A DNA stretch of 64,000 nt from Galeruca laticollis (GCA_963921935.1 OY998175.1:264981709-265045708), one strand, 5' to 3'. Shown: positions 23,291-36,275, counted from the stretch's first letter. The notes: a model not told the origin generated them from the sequence alone. Made by a program: numbers and translations.

Positions 23291-23490
23291 GTCATCATAC
23301 CAAGAGGGTTCCTATATAAAAAGTCAAATATTGAAAGGGACCCGTTTTCAATCGATAGAGGATGTGAAATATAATTTACATGTACTGAAGTGAATTACTG
23401 AAAACGGGTTTGAGAATGTTTTGATGAATGTATTATTCGTTTGCGTGAAAAGGTCTATTTGAAAGACGATAAATTAAATACAGATAAATA
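23290..23490 (+). pseudogene. Possible mariner-type transposase C-terminal scrap
   Basis: The plus strand reads LKGTRFQSIEDVKYNLHVL then, after one stop and a frameshift, FDECIIRLREKVYLKDD. Mariner-family transposases end with a similar pattern: F..SNEDV, a helix, then R..KCI...GDYVE. Only the last 60 or so residues are present, and terminal inverted repeats were not found. The assignment is tentative. Confidence 0.35.
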
Positions 23491-23905
23491 GTACTTATTT
23501 CGTATTTCATTGAACGATTTACTGTACTCTTTCGAAAATGCAGTGTAGTTTCTTTATGACGAACAATATCAACAATTTATTAGAGATCTTTCATAAACAT
23601 GTTAATATTTTCAGAGTTTTGTATCGGTTCGATTGACATTCAATTACGAAACCCAGCAATGAAAAACCAATTTTCTCCTGCTCAGGTGCAGATTTTCTGT
23701 TTACCTTATTGAAAACTGTTTCTCGAGGTAATGATTTTATTAAATGACGAGTATATGTTATTGCATTCCTTTTTCTATAATACATTCAAATCTTAACTAA
23801 AAAAATGTCACTATAACATTGGTCATGCGCAAATACCAGCTAATCTAAATCAAGCTGAACTGAACCCCCGACGTATTGGAAAGAAAAGTATAGTTTGATA
23901 CTTAC

Positions 23906-24094
23906 TTGACCATGCTGTTTCATTTTATGTATATTCGTTAGTGCCTGGACACTATGCCCAGATGTTTTGAGGCAATAACCCTTCTGTGTAAAAAGTGGCG
24001 AGTCACAAAGTTCATTTGTGGGAGTTTGTGTTGCCGCTTCGAATACAATATTACTCGATGGCTGAGGAATTTCTTGGGATGGATCGGGATCCAT
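23906..24094 (-). CDS. Candidate first coding exon of an unidentified gene
   Basis: Starting at ATG (24094), the minus strand is open for 63 codons with unbiased, protein-like composition (MDPDPSQEIPQPSS, ATQTPTNELCDSP). It then meets a consensus splice donor GTAAGT at 23905-23900 in the context CAA|GTAAGT. The donor and composition distinguish it from random AT-rich frames. No further exon could be identified downstream. It could be a captured TE exon. Product unknown. Confidence 0.3.
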
Positions 24095-24212
24095 TTTATA
24101 CTAAAACTGAAAAAAGATACATTCGACATTGTGAACACAACTAGAACAATGAATAAAAAAAAATCGTTACAATATTGATTGACTTTTTTCAAAACTATAT
24201 AGGTTTAAGTGT

Positions 24213-26672
24213 CAATAATACTGTTTTAAATTGAACTAACTGTTTCTAGATAATTCCACAATATATTGGAAAAAATGTTAAAAATTTAAAGAAATTTGAC
24301 AGTAATTGTTTCGATATTAAATATTATCGTCAGAATGACAGAAGTTACATTCCAATTGATACCTAACTGATATTTAATAACTATTTTGGGCTAGTGACCT
24401 ACCTTGTGTTTGACTTAATATTTGTAAAAGAAGTAGACATGATATTACACATACGGAAGCTTGGACAATATTAGCCCTACGGTGATATCCTGGATATCTT
24501 TTTCCCAATTGAGATCAGTATAACTGTACAATGATTTAGTGAGCTAGGAAAACTATATCTGCTGATCTTCACAATTATCACTTAAAAAGACAGTTTAAAA
24601 GTGGAGAGCTCCGTAGATTTCTCAGTTAATTGACAACTTGATATTAAGGGTTTCTTAAGTGTTTTCTAATTTCTAATTCTTCAAGGAAGTCCAGTTCTTG
24701 TTTGTTATCACAAATAGGTAGTACTTCTAGTTATGTGTTAGGTGTCAATGAATGTTCGGTGCCAAGTATATATTTTGCGTAGTGGGATTAATCTGGTTGT
24801 TTTAATATGTATGCCCGTAAGTGTTCACTGTATCTGATTTGGAAATTTCTTTCTATTACTTTCTATTTAAAGAGAAATTTGTAATTATAGCAAGATATAT
24901 TTTCTTTGAAATATCATTAGAAATATTACCTGCGTATGCGTGGGTTTTATAATTTTTTATCTCGTTAGTTTGTTCAGGAAATATTAGTTGTAAGGCCAAG
25001 CTTTCTTATTTTTTATTATTTAATTTATTCATCATATTCAGTGGATAACCGTTGGATGTTGCTATTTGCTTAATTCTATTAATTTTTGTAATAAAATTAC
25101 AGTTGTTCATAGGAACTGAAATAGCTCTATGTATAATTGAATTACATGCTGCTAATTTATCTGACATAGGATGATTGGAATTATATGGAATACCCAGTTA
25201 CATCAGTGTGTGTTGGTTTTCTATAAAATGAATGATCGAGTACATTATTAACTATTTGAATTCTTGAATCAAGAAAATTGATTGAGCTATTTTCTTCAAT
25301 TTCTAATGTTAGTTTTATTTTTGGTTGTATATTATTAATTTGGTTGAAAAATTCATCTTATTATCGTTCACTGCCTATAAAACAAGCGAATATGCTATTT
25401 ACGTATCTATACCAAAAAAGACATTTTTTGAAAGATAACTTTCAAAGATTTTTCTCTCTAAACTGTCCATAAAATAGTTTGCCAATATTGGTGATATAGG
25501 GCTTCCCATTGGCAAATCTTCATTTTAAACATATTTCTTAATTTCAAAAGTGATATAATTCCGATTAATACATAACTCAAATGAATTAAGTATATCTGAT
25601 ATTATTTGGGTATTAATATTTTTATCTCCTAGTAATTTTCTTACAAGTGCTAGACATTCTTTAGCAGGAATTTTAGTGAACATATTGGTAACGAATGGAA
25701 TGAGTTTAGAGTTATCTTGCAGTTTGAATGCTTTCAATTTTTTAAATCTATTGAGTTTTTAATTGAGTTCTTAGATGTATAACCGCAACTATTAAGTATA
25801 TTGTTTTTTGCTAATATATTATTAATAACATAAGAAACTACAGGTCTAATTAGTTTCTTTATTTGATGTAATTCAACGGTTCCATATAATTGTGGAGAAT
25901 GCGGATTTTCATTAACGATGGACTTCTTTTTGTAATCACTTAAAAGATAATTTGAGTTATTGTCAATATCTCTTAAATTATTAGAAAACTTTTTAGTTTG
26001 GTCTTGTACATCGTTAGATTCTATAAAGTTATATATTTTTAAATTATAATCTTCAGTTGTCAATATGACAGTGGCGTTCCCCTTGTCAGATTTTGTAATA
26101 GTGAGGTTATTTTTTCTACTTTCCTTTTGATTGAATTTTAAACTGCAATGTAAATTTTTGTTTATGGTGTATTTTTTTCACAACCATTTAAAATATAATT
26201 TGAATTATTAACAATTTTTCTTGAATTATTAGAATACTTTTTTGTTGGGTCTGCTATAAGAATTTGTACATCGCTAGATTATATAAAGTTTGTTATTTTA
26301 GATTTATAATCTTCAGTTTTCAATATAACAGTGGCATTTGCTTTGTCAGAATTTGGAATTGTGAGCTAATTATTTTCTACTTTCTTTTTAATGGAATTTA
26401 AAACTTAGATGTAATTTTTTGTTTGTCATTTAACCTTTGATGGTTCAGTATTTTTGATTAAACTGGCAATTTTTAATTTCTCATTAAGAAAATTATTTGA
26501 ATTAGATTTCAAAGCTATATCTGATTCTGAAGCTATTATTTGTTTATTATTATCCATAAAGTTTGGTGGTATGCTGTACTTCAAACATTTATTTAAAAAT
26601 TCTATTCCACTATCTGTAAAATTAGTGTCTGAAATGTTTTCAAATCGTAGTGCAAAGTGTGTTGGTACGTAA
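24213..26672 (-). pseudogene. PLE family 2, minus copy
   Basis: On the minus strand: an N-terminal segment starting near 26668 (PTHFALRFENISDTNFTDS), TKSDKGNATVILTTEDYNLK (about 26030-26100), PQLYGTVELHQIKKLIRPVVS (25850-25920), FVTNMFTKIPAKECLALV (25640-25700) and the region after the catalytic box down to about 24640. The GIY-YIG domain is damaged: the stretch bearing the CPECNAVYLGQT motif in the plus copy is deleted near 24870. Several stops. Role as for other PLEs: RT plus nuclease for target-primed insertion. Confidence 0.8.
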
Positions 26673-26756
26673 ATTGCAAGATAACTCTAAACTCATTTCA
26701 TTAGATGTTACCAAATATGTTCACAAAAATTCCTCCTAAAGAATGTCTAATACTTG

Positions 26757-29005
26757 CAGTTTACATACCAACACACTTTGCACCACGATTCGAAATCCTT
26801 CCAGATACTAATTTGACAGATAGTGAAATAGAATTTTCAAATAAAGGTTAAAAGTACAGCATGCCACCAAAATTTACTGATAATATTGAACAAATAATAG
26901 CTACAGAATTCAGAAATAACTTTGAAATCTAATGCAAATAATTTTCTTTATGAGAAATTAAAAATTGCCAATTTAATCAAAAATATTGAACCGTCAAAGG
27001 TAAAACGTCAAACAAAAAATGACATTAAATTCAATCAGAAGGAAAGTAGAAAATGCTAACCTTGCAATTACAAAATCAGACAAGAGGAATGTCACTGTCA
27101 TATTGACAACTAAATATTATAATTCAAAAATATATAACTTTATTGAATCTAGCGATGTACAAGTTCTTAGAACAGACCCAACAAAAAAGTTTTCTAATAA
27201 TGTAAGAGATATTGTTAATAATTCAAATTATTTTTTAAATTATAACGAAAAGAAGTCCATCGTAAATAAAAATCACCATTCTCCAAAATTTTAATATATT
27301 AGTAAAAAACTTGACAATATACTAATCAAAAAATTGGAAGAGTTCAAATTGCAAATAGAAAGATAACTCTCAACTCATTTCGTTTGATGTTACCAACATG
27401 TTGACTAAAATTCCTTCTAAAGAATGTCTAACCCTTGTAAGAAAATTACCAGAAGATGAAAATATTAATCCAGGAATAATATCAGATATACTTAATTTAT
27501 TTGATGTATGTATAAATCAGAATTATTTCACTTTAGACAATAAGATATATATTCAAAATGAAGGTTTACCAATGGGAAGCCCTATATCACCCATTTTGGC
27601 AACATTTTGATGGGCAGTTTAGAAAGAAAAATCTTTGAAATTAACATTTCAAAAAATGTCTAATTTTGGTATAGATATGTAGATGACATATTAGCTTCTT
27701 TTATAGGTAGTGAGCGACAATTAGATGTATTTTTCAACCATATCTATAATTTACAGCCAAAAATCAAATTTACATTGAAAGTTGAAGAAAATAACCAAAT
27801 AAATTTTCTTGATTTGAGAATTCAAAGATTTAATAATGTACTTGATTATTCAATTTACAGAAAACCAACACATACTGGTGTCACTATTCCATATAATTCC
27901 AATCATCCCATGTCACATACATGAGCAGCATATAATCCAATGATGCATAGAGCGTTTTCAGTTCCTATGAACAAATGTAATTTTGATAGAGAGATTAATA
28001 CAATTAGACAAATGACAACATCTAACGGTTATCCATTAGATATGATAAATGAGCTAATTAGTAAAAAAGAGGAAAAAGTGGCATTACAACTTATTTATCC
28101 TAAACAAGCTGATCAAATTGAAACTTATAAAACCATCATCACATATGCAGGAAATATTTCTAATAATATTTCAAAGATAATATCTTCAGCAACGAATACA
28201 ACAATTTCTTTCAAAACAGAAAGTAACGTTAGTACAAAATTGTTAAATGTAAAAACAAAAATACCACTATTAAAGAAGTCAGGTATATATAAACTCAAAT
28301 GTCCAGAATGTAATGCTGTCTATTTGGGTCAGACACTTAGTAATTTTGAAATACGATACAGTGAGTACTTACGAGCATACAGATTAAAACAACCAGATAA
28401 ATCCCACTACGCAAAACATCTACTTGACACCTAACATTCACTGACACATAACACAGAACTAGAAGTACTACATATTTGTGATGAGAAACATGAACTGGAT
28501 TTTCTTGAAGAATTAGAAATTAGAAGACACTTAAGAAACCCACAATATCAAGTTGTCAATGAACAGATAAATCTAGGGAGATCTCTACTTTTGAACTGCC
28601 TTCTTAAGTTATAAGTGTAATGATCAGCAGATATACTTTTCCTGATTTTCTATATCATCGCACAGTTATACTGATCTTAATTGGGAGAAATATATCCAGG
28701 ATATCCACATAAAGCTAATAATATCTAAGCTCTAATATTCGTAATATCATATCTTTTTTCTGTTAGCATATATCAAGTCAAGCACAAAGTAGGTCACTTC
28801 TTGGTCTAGCCAAAAATAATTATTAAACAAACAGGTATGTATCAAATGAAATGTAACTTCTGTCATCCTGACGATGATATTTAATATCGAAACAATGTTT
28901 ACCATTTTTTTCAATATATTGTGGATCTATCTAGAAACAGTAAGTTTCGTTTATAAGAGTAATATGAGTAGATTCCACGAAGTAAGTGTCGAGACAGTTA
29001 ATGTC
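26757..29005 (+). pseudogene. PLE family 2, plus copy: RT and GIY-YIG endonuclease
   Basis: Segments: N-terminal part from 26757, AITKSDKRNVTVILTTKYYN (27070), DVTNMLTKIPSKECLTLVRK (27385-27450), NEGLPMGSPISPILA (27558-27602), WYRYVDDILASFIGSERQLD (catalytic YVDD, near 27663-27720), FLDLRIQRFNNVLDYSIYRK, and a clean 164-codon frame 27940-28434 ending in GIYKLKCPECNAVYLGQTLS..E.R..EYLRAY, the GIY-YIG core with an upstream CxxC. Three or four stops and shifts disable it. A 3' UTR of about 550 bp follows to the family's terminal block. Confidence 0.88.
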
Positions 29006-29631
29006 ATAATGTTATGCTCCTATTTTATTAGGTTGTATATAATTATAGTGTTGAATTTTCTATTGAAAATTTCTCTTTAATTTGTTGGGTATTGGTTTAT
29101 AAAACTTCAGTCATTTCGCATTTTATTTTGCACCAGAAGCTATGGAGAGTATCCGCCCAACCATCTGCAATATGGAAATATTCTTTTGAATTGAATATAG
29201 TGCCATAAATTGTTACGAAAAACATAATTTCATTTCTTTGATGTTAGTGAAATTACGTTTCATTGATATCAAGTGTAAGAGGATGGAACTGGGAGAACCA
29301 ATTCCGTTTCATATTCAATTTTCCGAATTGAAGTTTTCAATTGAAATCATTGTTTACGTGATAAAATTTATCAATCTTGAACCATTTTCCCAAAATTAAT
29401 GATAATACAAAGTGTACATTGTTTCGTAGAATAATTGAAGTTGAAACTGTAACTTCAATTGTTATAAAATAGTACGCCACACTGTGTTTTAATATTGGTT
29501 GGGTTAGATTAGCTAAAAGTGACATCTTGGCTAATGACATTGAGCCACTCATAGAGTTCGGAACTGTATTTTTCCATCCATAAATCATGAACAAATTACT
29601 TGCTCACCACTTTGAACTCTCACCAGTCCTT
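29006..29631. other. Spacer without recognisable gene
   Basis: Anonymous AT-rich DNA. It contains a small perfect hairpin ATTGAAGTT/AACTTCAAT at about 29437-29461 and no coding motif. Confidence 0.4.
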
Positions 29632-29850
29632 CCCAGTAAACACAGGATATCCTAAGGATATCCATATACTGTCCACGATTGGTCCATATGGACATGGACA
29701 CAGAATGGACATCCAATGGATGTCGATTTACCACTAGTACAATGGATATTCGTTTGGGGACATTCACTGGACCTTCAGTTCTCGTTCACCAACACTCTGA
29801 TGGACGTGAAGATTTATTTGAATTATGGACGTCCATTGGACATCTATTGT
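29632..29850. repeat. Left terminal/subterminal repeats of the composite transposon
   Basis: Starts CCCAGTAAACACAGG, then overlapping ATGGACATCC and GGATGTCC-like decamers in both orientations (for example 29690-29735 and 29828-29850). The palindromic subterminal motif would suit repeated transposase binding sites (inference). Confidence 0.65.
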
Positions 29851-30505
29851 TCATTCTTTGATCGAGTCGAGAATACCAGACTCACTGAAAATGTACTACG
29901 TCCGCTATATTTTAGACTCATACTTTCCATTTGCTACTCTAATTTTTTACACTGGTATTCAGTATTATATTTTTAATTTCATGAGTTGAAGAAAAAACTA
30001 TATGTGAAGGTGGCAAAAAATTGGTAAAAATAAATAATAATTTGATGTTCGACTGTGTTGTATTTACCACGGTCAGTGTTATTTTATCACATTCTAAAAA
30101 CTCCAAAAATACTGTATTCGCAAGTTGGAAGCAATGTACCCAACCTAATTTTCCATCTGTTACCGACACTGGGTCACTCTGTGAGTGAGGGCAGACCTGT
30201 GGCGCCATTGTATTTGTTTTGTTGATTTCAGTTTTTCATAGTTTCTATCTCTATGCTCATTTCTTTGTTATTTCATCATAATTGCGAATTATCTAATTAT
30301 AAAATAATGATCATCTTGTGTTATATTTGTGCCTAGTGATGATTATTGATTTTGTGTCCTATATACTGATATTTTCAAAGCTTTTTACAAGTAAGTTTTT
30401 GTTTAATTAGTAAGCTCACTGCTAATTTATATTCTGTTGGATAACTGAATGCGAATATCTGGGCACAAGGTGGAGGGTTTTATATAGTTTAAGCTCACGA
30501 GAAAT

Positions 30506-32520
30506 ATGGATAGAAAAAATCTGAAAAATGAAATTTCCATCAAATGCTACAGAAAAACGAGGAATGAATTCAATGTTACTAGGTTCATTGAAAGTGGTGA
30601 TCAAACTTTGCATCGTCACTCTATCGACACAAACCAAGTTTTCGCATCAACCTTCTCTGATTCGCCTTCGTTTTTTAATAATTCTCGATTTGTTCCTGAT
30701 TTTAGTGATTCAGATGAAACCATTCATAATATGGAAATTGTAGAACACAATATTTATATTAGTGATTCTGAGGTATCATCGGTAGATGAGCAATATGATT
30801 TTGTAGAAGCAAACACTTCAAATCAACCACTTCATTTTGTGGAAGATAACATAAAATATGCATTGGATCGTCAACTGGCAGAATGTGCAGTGAAATATAA
30901 TGTTACAAAAACGGCAGTTACCAATCTTCTCCATATATTGAAACCTTTACATCTACAACTTCCATTGGATGCTAGACCTTTACTAAATACTCCTAGAGAT
31001 ATGTCATTAGAAGTGGTGCAACCAGGAGTTTATTATCATTTTGGTTCCAAGAATTCTATTGAAAAGTTGATGAATGTACCGCAATTTCATATTAAAACCT
31101 CTGATGTAATAGAAGTTTGTATGAACATTGATGCTTTGCCTTTGTCAAAAAGTTCAGGTAGTCAGTTGTACCCGATTCATTGTAATTTATTTCTACAAAA
31201 GACTCCTGTGTTTGTAGTGGGTTTATATCAGGGAAATGAGAAGCTTTAAGAGGCTAATGAATTTCTACAGTCATTTGTCAACGAAGCAGTATCAGTTGTG
31301 TAAGAGGAATTCATATTTGATGGAAAAAAAGCATTGCATCAAAATTGAAGCTTTTATTTGCGATGTACCAGCATCGCACTGGTACTTCTACACTGGAAAT
31401 GATTCCTGGCATTGACATGATTAGCGATTTTCCATTAGACTATTTGCACTTAATCTCCGTAGGCTAGTGGAATGGTGCTCTGTCTGCTAACCGAGATGCC
31501 CCGGGATCAAACCCGGGCCTAGTTAACATCATAATTAAAAATTCGGAGGGCCACCTGTCGGAAGGCAATGGCAAACCACCGACAGTATTCTGCCTAGTAC
31601 AGCCTCTCAACATAGACGTTCAGATCCGTCGTTAAACTGTAGGTCTCTTCTATCTGTGGTAACTGGAGAGCACAACACAGGTAGAAGTGAGAGGTCGCCC
31701 ACGTCCGATCACGGATATGGCACTGTAAGAACAAGAAGATATGCACTTAATTTGCTTGGGTGTTGTTAAGAAATTGATAGTATCGTTGTGGGTTGAAGGA
31801 AAACCGACAATAAAATTATCTTCCCACCAAATTTCAACCATATCCACCTTCTTGTCAAAACATAGTTCACAGATTCCAGCTGAGTTTAGCCGAAAAAGTA
31901 GATCATTGATTGAAGTGAAGAGATGGCAAGCAACAGAGGTTAGAATGTTTTTACTATATTTATGTCCTATTGTCTTGAAATCTGTGTTAAGCCAGGAAAC
32001 ATATATTCACTTTCTCACTTTACACGTTGCAATTACAATACTGTCCAGCGAAAAATTTGCCCATCTAGTTGATTATGCAGATTCTCTATTAGAATATTTT
32101 GTAAAGTCATTTGAAAACATATATGGAAAAGAATATATCTCACACAATGTTCACCATTTACTGCATTTATGTGATGATGTTAATCGTTTTGGTCCACTAG
32201 ATACGTTTAGCGCTTTTCCATTTGAATACCATATGCAAGTATTGAAGAAATTTGTTAGAATAGGAGATAAACCAATACAACAGATAGTGAGCAGAAATTC
32301 ATGAACGTAATTATATTTCAATGTCTAGTGATGTGAATAGTGTGCAGCTACCAGAACTGTGTAAAGAACATTCTTGTGGACCACTTCTACTGAATATGAA
32401 TTGCTTAAATCAATATAAAAAAGTCAAGTTCCCAAATTTTGTTTTGAGTGTAGGCCAAGCAGATCATTGTTGTTGACTTAATGATAACAGTTTGATGACA
32501 GTAAGGTTATTAAGGAAGGC
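30506..32520 (+). pseudogene. Transposase-like protein, N-terminal and central parts
   Basis: 30506-31249 is open for 247 codons: an acidic N-terminus, then LLHILKPLHLQLPLDARPLL, TPRDMSLEVVQPGVYYHFG, and CMNIDALPLSKSSGSQLYP leading to VVGLYQGNEKL. After a stop the frame continues (ANEFLQSFVNEAV, AFICDVPASH, then shifted to IPGIDMISDFPLDYLHL). The SINE sits there, and beyond it 31741-32304 resumes with HLICLGVVKKLI, PAEFSRKSRSLIEVKRWQA, HNVHHLLHLCDDV and DTFSAFPFEYHMQVLKK. A frameshift near 32296 leads on to about 32520. This block order is that of a large, widespread family of repeat-associated insect proteins usually annotated as uncharacterised or transposase domain-containing. A nuclease role is an inference. 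Confidence 0.7.
31455..31741 (+). mobile_element. tRNA-derived SINE inserted in the transposase ORF
   Basis: The first 75 bp look like a tRNA: A box AGGCTAGTGG at 31461-31470 and B box GGATCAAACCC at 31504-31514 with an anticodon-arm-like CTGTCTGCTAACCGAGA between. These are the internal RNA polymerase III promoter elements. The body contains GGAAGGCAATGGCAAACCACC, a string reminiscent of RTE/BovB-mobilised SINE tails (from memory). A direct repeat TGCACTTAAT flanks it (31445-31454 and 31742-31751). The insertion splits the transposase motif FPLDYLHL/HLICLGVV. Confidence 0.88.
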
Positions 32521-32737
32521 ATACCGGGTGTGAATGCCAAGCACGGTTCAGTTTCGCAAGCAACTAGAACTCGCCTAGGATCTAAAACAAATAGATAACG
32601 TATCCCTGATGAATGTTTTCAGTTGGTGTGTTTGTTTGTTTGTTTATTGTTTGATTGTTGTTTCGTTTGCATATGGGTGTGGTGCTGGTTGTTTTGATTT
32701 ATTTGTTTAATTTGAAATTAAATATTACTACTATATA

Positions 32738-35660
32738 TTGAACGCAAAAATAATGGATCAATACATACGAGATTTGGAGGTTGATACAATCGAAACATAT
32801 AGGCTAGATAACGGATATGAGTGTAATCAAGTATTACAAGTAAACAATGAGAATATAAATTTCAAAATACTACACAATAACATTCGCAGCATTGACAGAA
32901 ACATAGATGAATTGAAGATCTTTATAGAAGGAACAGAATTAGAATTTGACTTAATTACACTAACAGAGACTTGGCAGCTACATAATCCAGACTTGTATAA
33001 CCTACCTGGATATTCAATCCTATATAATCATGGGGATTATAATCAAAATGACGGTACGGTCATGTTTATTAAAGAGAAGTATGATTTCAACCAAAAAATA
33101 GTACAAATAGATTAATTTAAGTTTCTGAAAATGATTATAAAATTCAATAAAAGTAATATCAATGTAACTGCATGCTATAGGCCACCTTCTACAGCCATTC
33201 ATAAATTTGTACAAAACCTTCAAACTTACTTTGAATCTGAATCTGATGATAACACATATGACCTTTTTATTGGAGATATCAACATCAATATATTACAGCA
33301 TACCAATGATACCGTAAAATATAATAATACATTGCATGAATGCGGATATATGCCTATGGCCAACATAGCTACAAGAGGAAAAGCATGCTTAGATCACATA
33401 TACATCAAATCTAAAATTCCTGAAATACTAGAAATGGTCATACCTATAGTTGTTGATACAAATATAACAGATCATTCGACATTGATTTTACAAATAGTAC
33501 ATAATAACAGAAAAAAAAACAAGACTACAAAACGTGCAAAAAGTTCATTGATTATATCCGACTATCAACCATTTTGGGAGAAATTAATTGGATTCCTGTA
33601 TACTCGCAAAGTGACCCAGATGCTGCCACAGATATGCTACTGAAAATAATCAACAATATAATCCAAAACTGTACTAGATATAAAAAAAATAGAAAGAAAT
33701 CTACGAAAATTGGACCATGGATGACAGATTCCCTATTAAGTGAAGTCCATAAAAAAAATCAACTTTTCAAACAAGCTTTGCAAAATCCTAATAACTTAGA
33801 GATGAAACATCGATATCATATTTCGAGGAATAGGCTGGCAAATTTGATTGCAAAAACAAAACAAAACTATTACAAAAACTGTATTGAAAGTGGTGCAAAT
33901 GATTCTAAAACATAATGAGCTATTGTTGAAGAAATAACTGGCAAAAAGCAGAAAACAGCGAAAATAGATATAATAAAAAACGAGAAGGGAGAAAATTTAA
34001 CTGACGCTAAGGATATAGCAAATAAATTTAACAATCAATTTGTGAACATGGGTCCGAGATTAGCACAAAAAATAAATAAAAATCCAAACTTCACTCCTCG
34101 TACATATAGTTTACCTAACTATACAGTTAACTCATACTGATACAACTGAGATTGTAGACATTATAGAACAACAACAAAATAAAAAATCGGTAGGTAGCGA
34201 TGGGATAGGTGTAGATTTTATAAAGTATATTGCCGAACATATTTCTAATCCGTTGAAATATATTATAAATATGAGTATTGACACTGGATATTGGCCAAAG
34301 CAATTTAAAGAAGCAGTGGTCTGTCCAATTTATAAAAAAGGAAATAAAGCCATAATAACCAATTATAGACCCATATCTCTAATATCTCATTTAACAAAAA
34401 TATTTGAAAAAATTATTAAGAAGAGATTGAACAACTTTATTGATAAGTACAATTGTATCTCAAATAAACAGTTTGGATTCAGAGAAAATACAACTACTGA
34501 GGATGCGATATTGGAATTAACTAAGAAAGTACACAATTCACTCGAAACAGGTACCCCTTGTCTTTGTGTTTTTATCGACCTTAGTAAAGCCTTTGACAAG
34601 GTTGACATTCTCTCCTGCTCAAAACTTTAGAAGCAAATGGGATAAGAGGTAATTGTCTAAAGCTTCTCCATAGTTATCTTACTAATCGAAAACAACTAGT
34701 CAAAGTCGAGAACGAATTAAGTACCAAGAAAACAATGAAATGTGTGTTCCACAGGGTACCGTCTTGAGAACAGTTTTATTTGATCTTTATATAAATGAAT
34801 TAGCTAGCCTAAACACGATAGGAGATATTATAGGTTATGGAGATTACACCGTAATATTTTATGAGGCGGAAACCTGGGAACAACTAAAAACGAAAGTTGA
34901 AACCGACTTTATTATTGTAAAAGACTGATTCGATTATAAGCTTCTAACAATGAATTTAGAAAAAACTACATTCTCACCTTTCAGTTGCAACGCTTCTGGC
35001 AGCGCTCCCTATCAAAAGATAACTTCTGCGAATAATGAAATAAAGGGCACAACAAATAATAAATAATTGGGAGTATACGTAGACACAAACCTCAAATGGG
35101 ACTGTAATATAAAATATGTTATAAGAAAACTACAATTCATATTATATAAATTTAAACTCCTTAAAAAATGCTTACCACTACCGCAATTGAAAAAGTTATA
35201 CTACGCGCTTGTGGATACTCATATTAGGTACGCCATTACAGTTTGGGGTTCGGCTCTGCAAGTGCATATACTTCCATTACAAGTCTTACAAAGAAGATTT
35301 TTACGACTAATAATGGGGAAACATTACAGATATTCATCTGATAGGCTGTACGAGGAAACACAAATTATCGACCTAAGGCAGCTCTATTATTACTGTACGA
35401 ATGTCAAATATCACTTTAGCAGTGATAAAGAGGAACCTCGTAATCATCAATATACCACTCGAAATCGTAACTTACTCAGTTATCCAGTTATAGTTAAAAA
35501 GTCCAAATCTCAACGGGCGTATTTGTATATGTCTACAAAGATGTACAACACTATACCGACAACATTGAAGGGTATATATAGCAAGCCAATCTATAAACGA
35601 AAGTTAAAATCATTTATATTGGACAAACCAAGAAACTTCATAATTAACATAGTAAATTAA
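32738..35660 (+). pseudogene. LINE ORF2: APE endonuclease and reverse transcriptase, mutated active site
   Basis: Endonuclease: ILHNNIRSIDRNIDEL, LITLTETWQ (catalytic E), CYRPP, LFIGDININIL, ACLDHIYIKS and NITDHSTLIL (final catalytic H) across 32738-33643, with one stop at 33113. RT: SVGSDGIGVDFIKYI, YRPISLISHLTKIFEKI, NKQFGFRENTTTEDA, CVFIDLSKAFDKVD (34253-34630) and VPQGTVLRTVLFDLYINEL. The active-site box reads YGDY at about 34834-34845 instead of YADD, with the second aspartate lost. The thumb and C-terminus follow in 35067-35660. Stops at about 33915, 34630, 34926 and 35065. A dead copy. Confidence 0.88.
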
Positions 35661-35961
35661 GAGAATACAATGAATGTTCCTATAGAAACCGAATTGCAAT
35701 ATATGAACCTGATCAAGATTACCCTCTTTTCTTGACCCCACAAGTCAATCAAAACGAGCCATCATCAGCATTCCTGATTTGAATCCTGATTTTGTATGCC
35801 TGCATATGAATGTGTAATTGCGTGATATGGTAGTGAAAGCGTATTAGTATCTGTGAGTGTATAACCATGCTTGTGGGTAAACATTTAATTATTAGCATTT
35901 AGTTTGCTGTCTGTGTTGCATTTTGAGTTCTGGTTAAGATTCATATATTTATGTTTTACTT

Positions 35962-36275
35962 CTGTATTTGCATTTATTTATATATATTTATATTTTGTAC
36001 CTTCGTATTTGCATCTGTTTATGTGTATTCATATTTTGTGCTATTTGTATGTATATTTGTTCATCTGTATATATATTTGGTGCATTTGTATATAAATTTA
36101 TTTTTGAGAATCTATATTTTGTATTTGCATTTGTTGTGTATATTTTGTACTTCCGTATTTACATCTATTTATGTGTATTTATATTTTGTGCTTTTTTATT
36201 TATAATTATTCATATATATTTATATTCTGTGCATTTGTATTTACATTTATTTATGTGTATCTATATTTTATACTT
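35962..36275. repeat. Tandem repeat of about 41 bp in the LINE 3' UTR
   Basis: About eight degenerate units built on TTTGTATTTACATTTATTTATGTGTATTTATATTTTGTGC, for example starting near 35962, 36002, 36043 and 36144. T-rich on the plus strand. It produces spurious YIYIC-like frames. Confidence 0.75.

Larger units (their letters stand above)
24213..29005. mobile_element. Inverted pair of Penelope-like elements (PLE family 2)
   Basis: The minus copy (24213-26672) and plus copy (26757-29005) meet tail-out, heads together. The outer ends share ACTGTTTCTAGAT..TCCACAATATATT and a long 3' UTR including ATCCAGGATATC. Between the heads lies about 80 bp (26675-26756) that is an RT fragment (LQDNSKLISLDVT) out of place. 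Divergence between the arms is clearly higher than in family 1, so this pair is older. The same family occurs again at 60.3-62.9 kb and as end-only palindromes at 44.7 and 48.9 kb. Confidence 0.88.

Noticed and set aside
29520..29535. TTGGGTTAGATTAG as telomeric repeat
   Set aside because: Not a repeated TTAGG-type array; single occurrence.
29585..29976. Frames with repeated D/H/W/T residues (GHSLD, MDVDLP)
   Set aside because: Translation of the GGATGTCCAT subterminal repeats.
31455..31530. Possible functional tRNA gene
   Set aside because: A and B boxes are present, but the acceptor stem does not close and the sequence continues into a 287-bp body with flanking duplications, so it is a SINE head.
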